Notes: generated by a model not told the origin, from the letters alone. A stretch of DNA of 64,000 nucleotides from Paraphysoderma sedebokerense (GCA_025602915.1 JAHLJZ010000045.1:62001-126000), one strand, 5' to 3'. Numbered from the stretch's first letter, positions 16,470 to 27,357 are shown. Numbers and translations are program-made.

Positions 16470-18149
16470 ATGCCTTTAGACTATTCAAAGTGGGATAATA
16501 TCGAACTATCAGACGATGAAGATATCGAAGTTCACCCCAATGTCGACAAAAAGAGTTTTATCAAATGGAAACAGATGCAGGTCCAAGAGTACTTATATTT
16601 CTAGATGTTTTCAAGCCCTTCTATTCTGTATTAAGATATGATCTTGCTATATCACCGCTTAATATTGATATTTGCCTGGCCCTACCCTCATATCTATCGC
16701 TTGATCCACACCAGAGAACGAACCCAGAGACGGAATCGTATAACGCAATTGAAATCTGAAATCGAGAAGCTATTGAAAGCAGAATCAAAGGACGAAAAAC
16801 AAATTGAGAAGTTGAAAAAAGAATTGGAAGACTTGGAAAAACATGAAAATCGAACATTAAGTGTTGATAAATTGAAGACTGGGTTTGATAAAACGGTACT
16901 TTTGCTCTCTAATGTCACTTTCTGATTTCGCTAGATATGCAGGTTTCTTCTATCTCCCTGTAATATCGTTGAATTTCAAAGTATACGACCTTAGCCTCAA
17001 CTCAATGAACTATTGTTTTGATGGTCGATGCCCGATTTATTCTGAATTTATTCCTAATTAAGCTGACAATTACTGTTTAAAAAGTCCGTTAACAAAGCTA
17101 GTTCTGCCGTCCCATCTTCCGAATCAAAACCGAAATCCGTGACGAAAACTACCGAAAAAGTGATTGAGGTACTGAATCCGGAGGCAGTTGCCAAAGGACA
17201 CGAAACGAAGGGGAAGGGCAAAGAAGAGGAAGGCGAAGCAGAAGAGCACGAATATTCCGAAGTATGTTGTGTATCTCCCTACTCCCATCATCGATCTTGA
17301 TTATCTTAGATTGGTTTCCTTACGGTCCCAAAAACTCAACTTCCCCCTTCTTTCTCCTTTTTCACGATAATTATAGTACATTACCACACCTCGCCTCATA
17401 AAGTTCGCACATCTCAAAGGTTTCGAAGACTCTTTCAAATTTATTCAAAATTACCCGTACATTGTTTCGCAGGAATCATCGGACGAAATTATGAGTGCTG
17501 CCTTTGCTGCCGAGATGAGGGGGAAGAGTGATGAAGCGAGGACTTTTGTTCACCAGGCCCTCACTTTACAGTATTGTGTTAGTTTAGGCAAAGATGGAGT
17601 GGGATTGTTTTTCAAGCGGTTTGTATCTACAACATTCTGAAACGTAAAAGCTCTTTTATTCGCGAGTGTTACCTGATTTATTTGGTTGTGGCATATCTGA
17701 TAACGAATTCCAATTCATTTTTATATTTACTTAGAATAACAACGCCTGGCCATCAGTCTATTGCTATGTTTAATTCTGATCTTGAACGAACCTGCAGTCA
17801 CATTCAGACCCGCTCAAAAGCGTTACTCGCTAATCAGTCTGAAAATAAAACTTCGATTTTTGAAGGAAAAACGACTGATCCGAAAACAATGGAAGCTTTC
17901 CGTAGTCTACCAAAAGAATTTCAGGACGCTTTATTGACGGAGGACATCGACGAGGTTAATAAAGTCTTGGGTACAATGAAAGAAGAAGAGGCGAAAAAAG
18001 TTTTGACCGTGTGTAAGGAGAGCGGTTTGTTGTATATTGACGAAGATGACGTGATCGTCATGGAACCTGAAGAAGTCGTCGGTACTTTGCCTGAGGCGGA
18101 AAATGCAGCGGAAACAAATGGTGGATTGGCGACAGAAAAAACAGATTGA
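16470..18149 (+). CDS. CDC37: Hsp90 co-chaperone Cdc37
   Basis: Five exons (16470..16588, 16715..16895, 17085..17261, 17377..17618, 17735..18149) give 377 residues. Cdc37 delivers protein kinases to Hsp90 in the cytosol. The invariant N-terminus [18 protein letters not shown] includes Ser14, the CK2 site needed for function in yeast. A long coiled coil follows ([20 protein letters not shown]). The middle domain has [15 protein letters not shown] and [12 protein letters not shown]. The C-terminal domain begins ITTPGHQSI and includes [15 protein letters not shown]. The first donor is GTACTT within codon GA|A; this joins KWKQMQVQE to [10 protein letters not shown], in line with fungal homologues. 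An acidic 130-bp linker lies between the coiled coil and the middle domain. Confidence 0.92.
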
Positions 18150-19098
18150 ACGTATTTTGAGGTTATGAATATCACTTCAACTGACAATGGGGAATTTTAG
18201 AGTGAACAAGGTGCTGATTTTACAGGTCGGAATAGCAATGCAGATTGATCTTACATCATTTTTAACGATTATCACAAATCCGATGTTGCATTCAGCACAC
18301 ACCCGTTCATTCAAAATACCTTCATAATATGATTCGGCGAAGCCGCTTGTGCATTCAAATATTATTATAATAAATGAGCCATCTGGCGCTTTTCAGCTGG
18401 TTTTCCTCCCGACAATCAGCCTGCTACCTGAATAGCGTAACGATATATCATTACTCTTTGAAGTAGGGCTTATAGTTTGCGTTGCCCAGTTGACCTTTTC
18501 TCTACGTTAACGCGATTAACATTATTTAGTTTGGGAAAATTGTGGGGGCGTACAATACAAGGGATTTGCAGGTTATATTATGTACACATGTGGTGTAGGA
18601 AACGGTTGACTACTGCATTACATCTAGAGAACTGCGAATAACCGCAGTCGTCAAGTCAAGAAATATAGCAATTATCTCATAAAATTATTCCCTTCTTCAT
18701 CTACTCCACTCCATCCGAAACAAATCAGTCATTACCCCATAAAGAATACATAATGAAAAGCCTACAATTCAATATCAAAAATTCAGGGAAAAGTTAAACA
18801 GTGATGAACTCGAATAAGGTTTAAGTGATGCGGATAATATTGGCATTTTGAATTCTAAATACAACCTCGCTAAGTCTTAGAGTTGACCAGTTTGGCTCTA
18901 ATCAACTCCAGGAACAAAATTTAAGTTGCTACGAATTCTCAGTTCTCTATTGTACAACACACTACGTCTGCAGGCTGTACTTCTGAAGGTTCACAGTACA
19001 AAAAATATTCAAATTTAATTTTATATTTTCTTTTGATGGAAAAAGTGACTTCAGAGAGGTAGACAATTCCAACGTTCGGGACAGCTTAACAATAGAGC
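18150..19098. other. AT-rich intergenic region
   Basis: About 950 bp without an ORF of note on either strand. It is mostly AT-rich and carries no repeat that I could see. Confidence 0.45.
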
Positions 19099-20595
19099 TT
19101 ATAATCTGATTACAGAAAATATTAGAATTATTGAGTGCTCAAATGACCTCATCTCAATAGAATTATCAGTAACGACCCTATATGCGAAGTTTGAATTATT
19201 CGATATTTCCATATAATCCTGAAATTTCTTGTAACGGCCCCATATCAGATTTCTCTTTGTCGATATGTCAATATATATCTTCTTGGATTTTCTTTCCTGA
19301 GTAAATAACAATTTGCTATGCTTAATTGATACTCTGTATTTCTGAACTAAGAAGATTTTACACCATTGAATCAGACTTCTATCAGATAGAAAAACTAATG
19401 CATGCAAGAATCCCTAATTATCAATCGGTATGTCAATGCATGCTTTTCCAATTGCAATCATTTGTTTGATTGGTATAACATAGAAATCTTGAGCTTAAAT
19501 GACGTACCTGTCCCCCTAAAAAAATATATTCAATCAAGTATGGAATGAATCTGTATTTACCAGTAATTGAGGATTCGATCTAGAGATGAAACACGTCACC
19601 AGGGCAAAGGCCGACAATCGTCAGATTTTGGAAGCTGCGACTTACATCGACGATAATCAGTATCCCTTGGCAAAGCAACAAAATAATGGGATATAATATC
19701 AATCGACTAGCAACCTTAGCTGTATCGATTTTTTGGACTGCGAAAGTTGGCCTTGAAATGATGATACTTTCCGAAGTCGGTAGTGTAGATAAATCCATTT
19801 TAGCTGTTCCTGAGGCGCATTTAGTTGACCTTTTCCCGTACATTACCATTGATATTTCTCAATTAACCGTTATCAATTTTCGTAGAACAGTGATCACTGT
19901 AAGGCAAGACGAGAGCCATGTGAGTGTAATCCAACCGTACAGGCAACTCCATTGGAGAACCAGGGAAGTGATCGATTCTGACTGAGTGCTGAACCAACAA
20001 ATTTGTTCAGCAGAAAATTATATACATATGCCATAAGCAAAAATATGATATCAATAAGTGATTTGCAAGGTTTGATTTTAGCGGCAACTACGAACCATCT
20101 GACCAACCGTACCCTCTAAACGCCAGAGGTATGGAAGCTGTGATTACGGAAAGGATTACTATAGCAATTATGTATTTCCGGATAGGCAGGCCTTCAGTTT
20201 TCACACCACCAGATAGAAAAATCAGTTGCAGTGCTTAAAATTAATAGATTTGATGTCAGTAAAAAATTTTTACTTCGTTTCTATTTTGTATCTGGAGTTG
20301 TTTTTGAGTCATTTAAACGGGGGTTACCAAGTTGACTCCGACGACCATTCCCATCGACATTAAGCAGCTGAATGTGTACCCCCACATAAGAAACTCACAG
20401 ACATTGTCATTCAATGGTTTTTCCGGACAGAAATTAAGAGACATAGACAATATGTGGAATATTAAATCGCCGGAGCTGATAATAAAAGTGAAAGAAAGAT
20501 TATCACTGCATGATTCTGATTTCCAAAGAAAAAAACAATTGTAACTTACCTTAAGACAGTCATTTTATTTTTTGTATATGCTGCATCAACTTATC
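19099..20595 (-). pseudogene. Decayed seven-transmembrane receptor (fungal cAMP-receptor-like GPCR)
   Basis: Pieces of a 7TM receptor lie in order on the minus strand. TM2-TM3 is at 20475..20328 (SSGDLIFHILSMSLNF, then NVCEFLMWGYTFSC), preceded by YTKNKMTVL at about 20589..20550. TM4 is at about 20230-20110 (KYIIAIVILSVITASIPL). ECL2-TM5 is at about 20005-19865 (ICWFST, then LYGWITLTWLSSCLTVIT). TM6 is at about 19740-19646 (RLILYPIILLLCQGILIIVD). Two tiny exons follow (19579..19561 and 19515..19508), then TM7 from 19413 (GFLHALVFLSDRS). The cysteine pair NVCEF/ICWF is the usual TM3-ECL2 disulphide, and SGDLIF and GFLxALVF are family marks. Against function: an in-frame TGA at 19861-19859 after TM5, no TM1 found, and no clean phase at the TM3-TM4 join. 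It reads as a relic of a host sensory receptor, though unusual splicing is possible. Confidence 0.55.
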
Positions 20596-21498
20596 GCCCG
20601 TATAAAAATACAATGCATGTTACAAAGCAGGTTGATATTGGCGGCTTGATCGACACTATCTAAGACGGCCACCGCATTCTCGTGTAGTGCAAAATCGTTA
20701 TCGTTGATTTCGATCATTTGTCAAGCTCAACCTGATGGAGTAATTGAAAATGTGGAACTTTCAAAATACCTCGATTTATGATGTCGGAAAACTTTCCGAC
20801 TTGGCCTAGGCCTTTGAACGACAACGTTCTCGCCAACATTCGGAATTTGCAATAGGTGGACGGGGGCACTGTCTTCTGTTGTGAAGTATTCGAGAATATT
20901 CCCGGTCTGGACCTCACCCAGGTCTATATGCAAAAAGTTTTTTGAGAAATAGCGCAGGGATCGCCGACAACGTACTGCTTCTACGTGGGCATATTTTTGA
21001 TTCGAGTGAACCAAGAAGTAGAAGTCTAGGCTGCTACGACGTGTTGGACGCTTGTCGTGTCTGGTCAACCATAATAATCTAGCTAGCAGCTTAGTAGTTT
21101 CATCGACAGCGCATTTTGATTGAGCAAGAATACGCTTTTAGAAATAGACTATATCAACGGAGAAAATGTCTGAATGTATCCACAATTAATTATTCTCAGT
21201 AAGTCAATCGAATCAAAAGTCAAATCAAAAGTCAAACCCTGATTTTATGAGTGATGATGGACCTACTAATTTTATTGCAGATATCAGTTGCGCACAAAAC
21301 TTCTCAAAATATCCCAACAATAGAAAGGCAAAGACATGTCCGACCCCCCGTCTAAATTTATGCGATATAGCCATTCCCTTGACTGACATTATGCAAATGT
21401 TTCTATTGATAAACTTTTGGCGATTAAATTCTGACTTATGACTATCCCGTAGTGTATGTTGGGTACCAAGAATCAAGTATGAGGCGTTTACTGCATAA
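20596..21498. other. Region upstream of the GPCR relic
   Basis: A minus-strand frame at 21068..20727 (113 codons) and a short one from Met at 20717 (MIEINDNDFALHENAVAV) lie where the missing N-terminus of the receptor would be. Neither has a convincing TM1 and neither matches a family I know. No gene is called. Confidence 0.3.
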
Positions 21499-21822
21499 TT
21501 AATGACAAATCTTTCCGTGTTTGCCAACTTTAACGGTCTGAAAGATTGTACTATGATGAAAGATGGTGCTGAAAGCTGTCTGTGTGATTATATTTGTTCG
21601 TGTTACTGTAGCAGTCTGTGTATTAGTGATTGTGACGGCATGAGTGACGGTAGTTGGGATTATGTTTGTTCGTGTGGTTAGAACGGTAGATGTAACCACT
21701 GCTGTAGATGTAACCACTACTATATTTGTTACTGTTGCTGTGGTGGTAACTGGGACTATTACTGTCCTTATAGTTGTACCTGTTATGAACATCGTACTTG
21801 TATGTGTAATTAGAGCTGTCAA
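21499..21822 (-). pseudogene. Detached Thr-rich tail of the cysteine-module protein
   Basis: An open frame of about 107 codons encodes Thr/Val/Ile-rich mucin-like sequence (TTTATVTNIVVVTSTAVV) of the same character as the C-terminal part of the gene just upstream, but in another frame. It directly abuts the 68-bp tandem repeat at 21820. Removing two 68-bp units (136 bp, +1 frame) would make the two frames continuous. It is therefore probably the original C-terminus of that gene, now cut off by repeat expansion. An intron or an assembly error in the repeat remains possible. Confidence 0.5.
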
Positions 21823-21978
21823 CGTCTGTGTAGCAGTGACTGCTGTGATTGTGGCCGTCTGTGTGGTATGAACTGTGGCCGTATGTTCAACGTCTGTGTA
21901 GCAGTGACTGCTGTGATTGTGGCCGTCTGTGTGGTATGAACTGTGGCCGTATGTTCAACGTCTGTGTAGCAGTGACTG
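21820..21978. repeat. 68-bp tandem repeat, two full copies plus a 23-bp partial
   Basis: Full copies are at 21820-21887 and 21888-21955, and they look identical. A further 23 bases of the unit start at 21956. The period of 68 is not a multiple of three, so each copy shifts the reading frame of the overlapping minus-strand gene. In one of the three frames a TGA forms at each unit junction. Confidence 0.85.
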
Positions 21979-24040
21979 TGGCCGTCTGTGTTTGAGTGGT
22001 TGTGGCCGTCTGTGTGGTGGTCACTGGGATCACACTTGTGAATAGACTGGTACTGGTAGTGGTAATTGTCCACGGAACGAAAAAATAACTAGGGACTGCC
22101 ACTGTCTGGAAAATGGTATTGGTCTGCACAGTTGTACTGGTATGTGGAATTATCACTGTCTGCAGAACTGTTCTGGTCACGGATGTAGTTGCGGTACTGG
22201 TGTGTAATACCGTGTTTGTCACTGGAATAATGCTGGTTTGTAGAACAGGGCTGGTGGATGGAACGATGATTGTCTGCATTATTGTTGTTGTCTGCGGGAT
22301 TATTGTTGTTGTTGGAACTATACTAGTTTGTAGAATTACACTGGTCTCGGGAATCACACTGGTCTGGAGAACTGTACTGGTGGATGGGATTGTACTAGTT
22401 TGCATAATTGTCGTTGTCTGTGTTGTCGGAACTACGCTTGTTTGTAAGGTGATACTGGTTTTGGGAGTTATACTGGTCTGAACAACTGTAGTTGTTTCTA
22501 TAGCGGTATTCGTCTGTAAAACAGTACTTGTCTGCAAAACACTCTTTGTTTTTAAAGTTGTACTCGGAATTATGCTTGTTTCTAGGATGGTAGCGGTTGT
22601 TAAGATTGTAGTAGTCGGTAAAATGGAATTGATCGGATTTATTTGAACGGGGAGGAATTTTGAATAGGACGGTGCATGGAGTGACAATTGCTTGAAGATC
22701 CGACGATAAATCTCTAATCTTGCACTGTATGAATCAAATGTCGTGGGCACTTCATCCGCATTCGGCCACTTGTTGTTTTTGAATGTGCAGAGAGACATTC
22801 GATTGCCACATACTCCCACAGCGAAGTGTTCTATCGTGCTATTCGATGCATAGACACATTCGAAAAATTTGTGTGTGCAAAATAGTGAAAAACGCTTGAT
22901 GTTTTGCCAGCTGGAGGCCACTTTGATGACATTTAAAAATAGTTGAATTCGTCCATCATATGGTTCGCTGTATACAGTGGTGACATCATCCGTAAAAGGC
23001 CAATATACATTTTCAAAAGTGCAAATCGCCATCTGATTACCGCAATGTCCAACGGCAGCATCACTCTCTGGGCCGCCTAACAGCGCTACACATTGAGTCA
23101 TCAATTGTCTACACATCGGGAGGAATGCTGTCAAGGTGTGCCAATTTCTAGCAGTCACATTGGTAGAGTGATAAACGTTGCGGTAAAGTTGCAATCTGGC
23201 ATCCGTGCATGGGTGTTGCCAATAGACAGAACTGTCATTACCGTAAGGCCATCTACCGTGTCTTTCGGTGCAGATGCTCATCCCATGTCCGCATATTCTG
23301 GCCGTTGAATTATGTTGGATTCCACCCAATTGACTGCTATTGACGCACCGCTTAAACTCTGCTCTACAGTCTGGTAAAAAATCGGTCATGTTTTGCCAGG
23401 GCGAGGATATTGTAGTAATCGTTGACGTCAAGGCGCCGCGGTAGAATTGTAATCTGGCATCCGTCCATGCGTGGTGCCAAAAGACAGAACTGTCATTACC
23501 GTAAGGCCATCTACCGAGTCTTCCTCCATGTCCGCATACTCCAGCTGTTGAATTATGTTCGATTCCGCCCAATTGGCTGCTATTGACGCACCGCTGTGAC
23601 TCTGCTCCACAGTCTGGTGAGAAATTGGTCATGTTTTGACAATGCGGGGATATCGTAGTAATAGTTGACGTTAAGGCGTTGCGATATGTAGTTAATCTTG
23701 TTGTGGCATTGACAGAAGCGAATGCTATGCTTTGGCCTGCTGAAATGATTGACCAAGGCCAACTTAAGGTACCAGAAAATGTGCATATAGCCATTTTGTT
23801 GCCGCAAATGCCGACGGAGACAAAATAATCTGTCCCTGTACCGTTGCTATGTGATGTTTCGACACAGGTCTTGAATAATCTGACACAGTACGGGTGAAAT
23901 TTCGTCGTGTCTTGCCATATAGATCCTCCCAATGTTGTAACCACCAAAGACGCCAGGACCAGATTTAGTAATAATCGTTCAAATTTACTCGAAACAGCAT
24001 AATTTGACAATGATACGGATCCGAATGTTGTGGTTGACAT
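21887..24040 (-). CDS. Secreted cysteine-module protein A with Thr-rich mucin-like tail
   Basis: An intronless frame of 717 residues. The N-terminus has a hydrophobic signal or anchor (LLLNLVLASLVVTTLGG, about 24-40). Five tandem modules of about 70-100 residues follow. Their pattern is W-Q-x2-T-x-F-x-P-x-C-x6-C-V ... V-G-I-C-G-N-K-M-x-I-C-T ... W-P ... A-R-L-x2-Y-R, with four cysteines each and many N-glycosylation sequons. Module 2 is a near copy of module 3 that has lost its MSIC segment (GHGGRLGRWPYG). From about residue 480 the protein is Thr/Ile/Val-rich in short repeats (TTTILTTATI, PTTTIIPQTTTIM), as in O-glycosylated stalks. The last ~22 residues (LNIRPQFIPHRR...) come from reading the 68-bp repeat in a different frame. 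It is divergent to paralogue B at 25324. No known family was recognised; a cell-surface or wall role is inferred. Confidence 0.75.
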   Translation of the reverse strand: MSTTTFGSVSLSNYAVSSKFERLLLNLVLASLVVTTLGGSIWQDTTKFHPYCVRLFKTCVETSHSNGTGTDYFVSVGICGNKMAICTFSGTLSWPWSIISAGQSIAFASVNATTRLTTYRNALTSTITTISPHCQNMTNFSPDCGAESQRCVNSSQLGGIEHNSTAGVCGHGGRLGRWPYGNDSSVFWHHAWTDARLQFYRGALTSTITTISSPWQNMTDFLPDCRAEFKRCVNSSQLGGIQHNSTARICGHGMSICTERHGRWPYGNDSSVYWQHPCTDARLQLYRNVYHSTNVTARNWHTLTAFLPMCRQLMTQCVALLGGPESDAAVGHCGNQMAICTFENVYWPFTDDVTTVYSEPYDGRIQLFLNVIKVASSWQNIKRFSLFCTHKFFECVYASNSTIEHFAVGVCGNRMSLCTFKNNKWPNADEVPTTFDSYSARLEIYRRIFKQLSLHAPSYSKFLPVQINPINSILPTTTILTTATILETSIIPSTTLKTKSVLQTSTVLQTNTAIETTTVVQTSITPKTSITLQTSVVPTTQTTTIMQTSTIPSTSTVLQTSVIPETSVILQTSIVPTTTIIPQTTTIMQTIIVPSTSPVLQTSIIPVTNTVLHTSTATTSVTRTVLQTVIIPHTSTTVQTNTIFQTVAVPSYFFVPWTITTTSTSLFTSVIPVTTTQTATTTQTQTATVTATQTLNIRPQFIPHRRPQSQQSLLHRR

Positions 24041-25323
24041 TTTAGCTTTCAGGCAGTCGGTTTTTGGACAGTAAAAACAATAGAAGTTGAATTGTTCCCA
24101 AGGACCGGATGCCAGTGAAATCGAGAGTTCGCCGAAATGCTGATAAGGTCAAATTTGTTTACTATTGTCAGGCAGATTACTTCTGAAGAAATCAAACGGA
24201 CCTAGTTTAGTTGATTTGAGACTGTGAAAGGCGTATTTTCGTTGATAATTTAGATACGTACCAATAGCAAGTCGAGAAATATGGCCTACCTGTTTCTTCG
24301 GTTCTACAAATTCGACTGAAATGCGTTCAAAAGGTCAAGTCTTTGCTCTTCTTGTAGTCTTCGCTAAAAAGGAAGGCGAGTTGAATGTCGGTGTGCAATA
24401 ATCAGTGATTGTTCGTTGTTGATCCGTGGAGAAATAGACGGAGGCCCTGGCGCTTGAGGGAAAAGATCGATGGAAGAACGCGAGATGATGTGACCGGGAA
24501 ATGCCTCCTTGGGCGACGTTTGCGATTCTTGCACGGAAGGGATCGAGCAGCAGCAAGCTTTGCATATGAATCATGATGCTCAATTGCTCATCATTCTCTA
24601 GGGTTCCTGAGGATCCGCCTTTACCACATGCAATTCAAGGTGAAACCAGATTTAAGTTTTCGAAGTTGAATCAACCTAATCTTCATCTAGGGCTGTTATT
24701 TTTATTGGCTTCATGGAAGGTGATGGTGACATCAAATAGCACGACAGAGGGAACTGAGGGGATGGGAACAGTATTGGAATAAACTACAATGAAAATTCAA
24801 TTCCCACGGACCACTGGATTTTCGGACCAGATCTTGGAACGGTCCGAAACCGACAATCGGACTAACCTCGTATCGGACGGTCGGAACACTACCGCCGCAT
24901 CCAAAGAGCCGATGCGCGATCGGAGTTTCAATCAGTTTATATAATCTGCACAGGATCTGCATCCTTCGCAGCAATCCTACGTTGACGAATCCGTCGTCAG
25001 ATGTCGAGAAAAGACGACCTATCCTAGCTCTGAATCTAGTGGCTTACCCTTTTCCGTTCCTACGTAGTTAGTGATTACCCTAGAGACAGCAGTCGGCAAT
25101 TCTGCGCATCAGCTAACTCTCACAAGTGGAAAGGTATCCCCATTGTCTAATCCGACCGATACACCCCTTTTACATCAACTGACGAGCGATTTTACTGCAG
25201 CTCTTCCTGTTGGTTAAGGCTATTTTCCATAAAAGCAATCGGCATCGAGCACTTCATCCTTTCATATCGGAGAAATCGTGTCACTAAGCGTGAAATCGAC
25301 TGCAAGTTGTGTGAAAGATACAA
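24041..25323. other. Divergent intergenic region between paralogues A and B
   Basis: About 1.28 kb separates the two head-to-head cysteine-module genes and should hold both promoters. Short frames within it (for example 24583..24335, minus) show no domain signals. Confidence 0.45.
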
Positions 25324-27357
25324 ATGTTTGCCGCTGCAACTAAAAGCGTAATTAATTCCTCAACTCTGAGGTATCATCAATTGATCTTTACGCTCATTAC
25401 AACTGCTTTGATGATTACTGTCTTTGGTCAGTCGAGATGGCAAAACGTGACGAATTTTCACCCCTACTGTGTAAGATTATACCGAACATGCGTTGAGGCA
25501 TCATCAGGAGCGAATGGAGCAACTTTCGACGTCGCAGTTGAAATTTGTGGCAACAAAATGGCTATCTGTACATTTTCAGACACCTTACAGTGGCCTTGGT
25601 CAACAATTGACGGGCTCAGACTTGGCGGACCCGCATTGCCTCGGGAAAGAGACCCCTCAAGATTGACTACTTATAGATCTGCTCTGATATCGCCAATAAA
25701 TTCAGTGTCCATACCGTGGCAAAACTTAACGGCTTTTTTACCGGATTGTGTAGCAGAGTTTCGGCGTTGCGTAAACTTTCGAGATTGGAATGATCAAATT
25801 ATCGGTATATGCGGCAATGGAATGGCTGTTTGCACGGAAAGACAAGGGATATGGCCTTATGGAAATGATACTTCGGTTTATTGGCAACAGTCTTACGACA
25901 ATGCTACATTACAGCGTTACCGAGCCGTAATTCCCACCCCTGGGTCTGTCAGTAACAATAGGTTTGACTGGCGAGTGTTGACAGTTTTCCTTCCTATCTG
26001 TCAGAACATGATGGCGCAATGCGTACTAGCTTCAGGCGGACAGACAAACGATGATGCAGTAAACATTTGTGGCAACCAAATGGCAATCTGCACATCTGAA
26101 AACGTATTCTGGCCTTTCACTCATTTTGCTACCGCTGCATATATTGAGCCTTATGAATCGAGATGGCTAAGATATGCCAATATTATCAACCCGATATCCC
26201 TTTGGCAGGATGTTACAAGATTTTCGTCATTCTGCACAAACCGATTCTTTGAATGTGTCTACTCCTCAAACAATTCGGCAGAGAACGTGGTTGTTAAAAC
26301 ATGTGGAAATCGTATGTCCGTCTGCACATTCAACAACAATATTTGGCCGAATGCCAGTGAAGTGTCCACAGCGGAGGAGTCGTACATTTCGAGATTATCT
26401 ATTTATTATGCCATGTTTGGAAACAAGTTCCATCCCACACCTTCATACTCTACATTTCCTAGTGTCATCATCCCATTATACCCATTTTCGCATCATACAT
26501 TTCGAAATTGCTTGGCAACTGGACGATTTGGTCCGACATTATCACAGTGCAGAACTGCGTATGCGGCTCAGTCATGGGCGCAAGATAGCCGCTACTTCAA
26601 TATGACAACGCAAGGTATTCAATTGTGGACTGTTCCTGAAACTGGTTCATATAGAATTACAAGTGTAGGTGCTACAGGTGGCGGTAGCGGAGGAAGAGGT
26701 GCCCGCGTTGAAGGAACTTTTAATTTATTGAGGGGACAAGTTTTAGCCATAATTGTTGGTCAGAGGGGTACAGATGATCCTAAATGCAGTTGTTGCCTTG
26801 GAAGTGGAGGTGGCGGATCTTTCGTTTGGAATACAGAGTCAACAATTGAACCATTGATCGTAGCAGGAGGTGGCGGTGGATCAGCCAATGGTATGGGTGG
26901 CAATCATGGACAAAATTCCGCCGCCGGTACCAGTCATGTACAGTCAAATGCCGGAACTGGTGGAATGGGTGGTATACCTGGTGGTTCTGGTTGGAAAAGT
27001 AATGGTGGTACAGGCTTCGATGGTAACAACATTGATACTTTCAGGCCTCTTGAAGGTGGTTGGGGCGGTAGAATGGGTACAAACCAAATCGGAGGTGACG
27101 GTGGTTTCGGAGGTGGAGCAAGCAGCAGCATGAGTACATCATTTTGCAATGGTAATGGCGGCGGTGCTGGTGGTTACTCAGGAGGCGGCGGTCCTCTACA
27201 AGGAACAGGAACTCCTGGTGGCGGTGGCGGCTCATACAATAGTGGGCTCAATTTTTCACAGTCAAGCATGTCAGGTCGGGACCAGGTTTGGGAAGTCGGT
27301 CATGGATTGGTATCTATCGAAAGGTGGGCAACTCAGTTTCAACGGACATTGAGGTAG
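25324..27357 (+). CDS. Secreted cysteine-module protein B with ALK-like Gly-rich domain
   Basis: A single frame of 677 residues without introns. The N-terminal hydrophobic segment LIFTLITTALMITVFGQ (about 21-37) is a signal peptide or anchor. Four cysteine modules follow (starting WQNVTNFHPYC, WQNLTAFLPDC, WRVLTVFLPIC and WQDVTRFSSFC), each with the C-G-N-x-M-x-[IV]-C-T core. After about residue 395 comes the lead-in ATGRFGPTLSQCRTAY...GIQLWTVPETGSYRI. It precedes Gly-rich domains in many protist proteins. The Gly-rich domain (about 445-665) has VGATGG, LAIIVGQRG, LIVAGGGGGSA and a closing GHGLVSIERW, which parallels the extracellular Gly-rich region of ALK/LTK. This is likely an extracellular glycoprotein. 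The module family itself is unrecognised, and the partner or ligand is unknown. Confidence 0.8.
   Translation: MFAAATKSVINSSTLRYHQLIFTLITTALMITVFGQSRWQNVTNFHPYCVRLYRTCVEASSGANGATFDVAVEICGNKMAICTFSDTLQWPWSTIDGLRLGGPALPRERDPSRLTTYRSALISPINSVSIPWQNLTAFLPDCVAEFRRCVNFRDWNDQIIGICGNGMAVCTERQGIWPYGNDTSVYWQQSYDNATLQRYRAVIPTPGSVSNNRFDWRVLTVFLPICQNMMAQCVLASGGQTNDDAVNICGNQMAICTSENVFWPFTHFATAAYIEPYESRWLRYANIINPISLWQDVTRFSSFCTNRFFECVYSSNNSAENVVVKTCGNRMSVCTFNNNIWPNASEVSTAEESYISRLSIYYAMFGNKFHPTPSYSTFPSVIIPLYPFSHHTFRNCLATGRFGPTLSQCRTAYAAQSWAQDSRYFNMTTQGIQLWTVPETGSYRITSVGATGGGSGGRGARVEGTFNLLRGQVLAIIVGQRGTDDPKCSCCLGSGGGGSFVWNTESTIEPLIVAGGGGGSANGMGGNHGQNSAAGTSHVQSNAGTGGMGGIPGGSGWKSNGGTGFDGNNIDTFRPLEGGWGGRMGTNQIGGDGGFGGGASSSMSTSFCNGNGGGAGGYSGGGGPLQGTGTPGGGGGSYNSGLNFSQSSMSGRDQVWEVGHGLVSIERWATQFQRTLR

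Noticed and set aside
18150-19098. Possible transposon remnant in the AT-rich gap after Cdc37
   Set aside because: No terminal repeats, target-site duplications or coding similarity could be seen.
21644-22481. Long plus-strand Val/Cys-rich frames opposite protein A
   Set aside because: They are antisense shadows of the Thr-rich repeat (Thr codons read backwards give Val/Cys) and have no domain or start context.
26934-27235. Minus-strand Pro-rich frames opposite the Gly-rich domain of protein B
   Set aside because: Gly codons on the plus strand read as Pro on the minus strand; a composition shadow.
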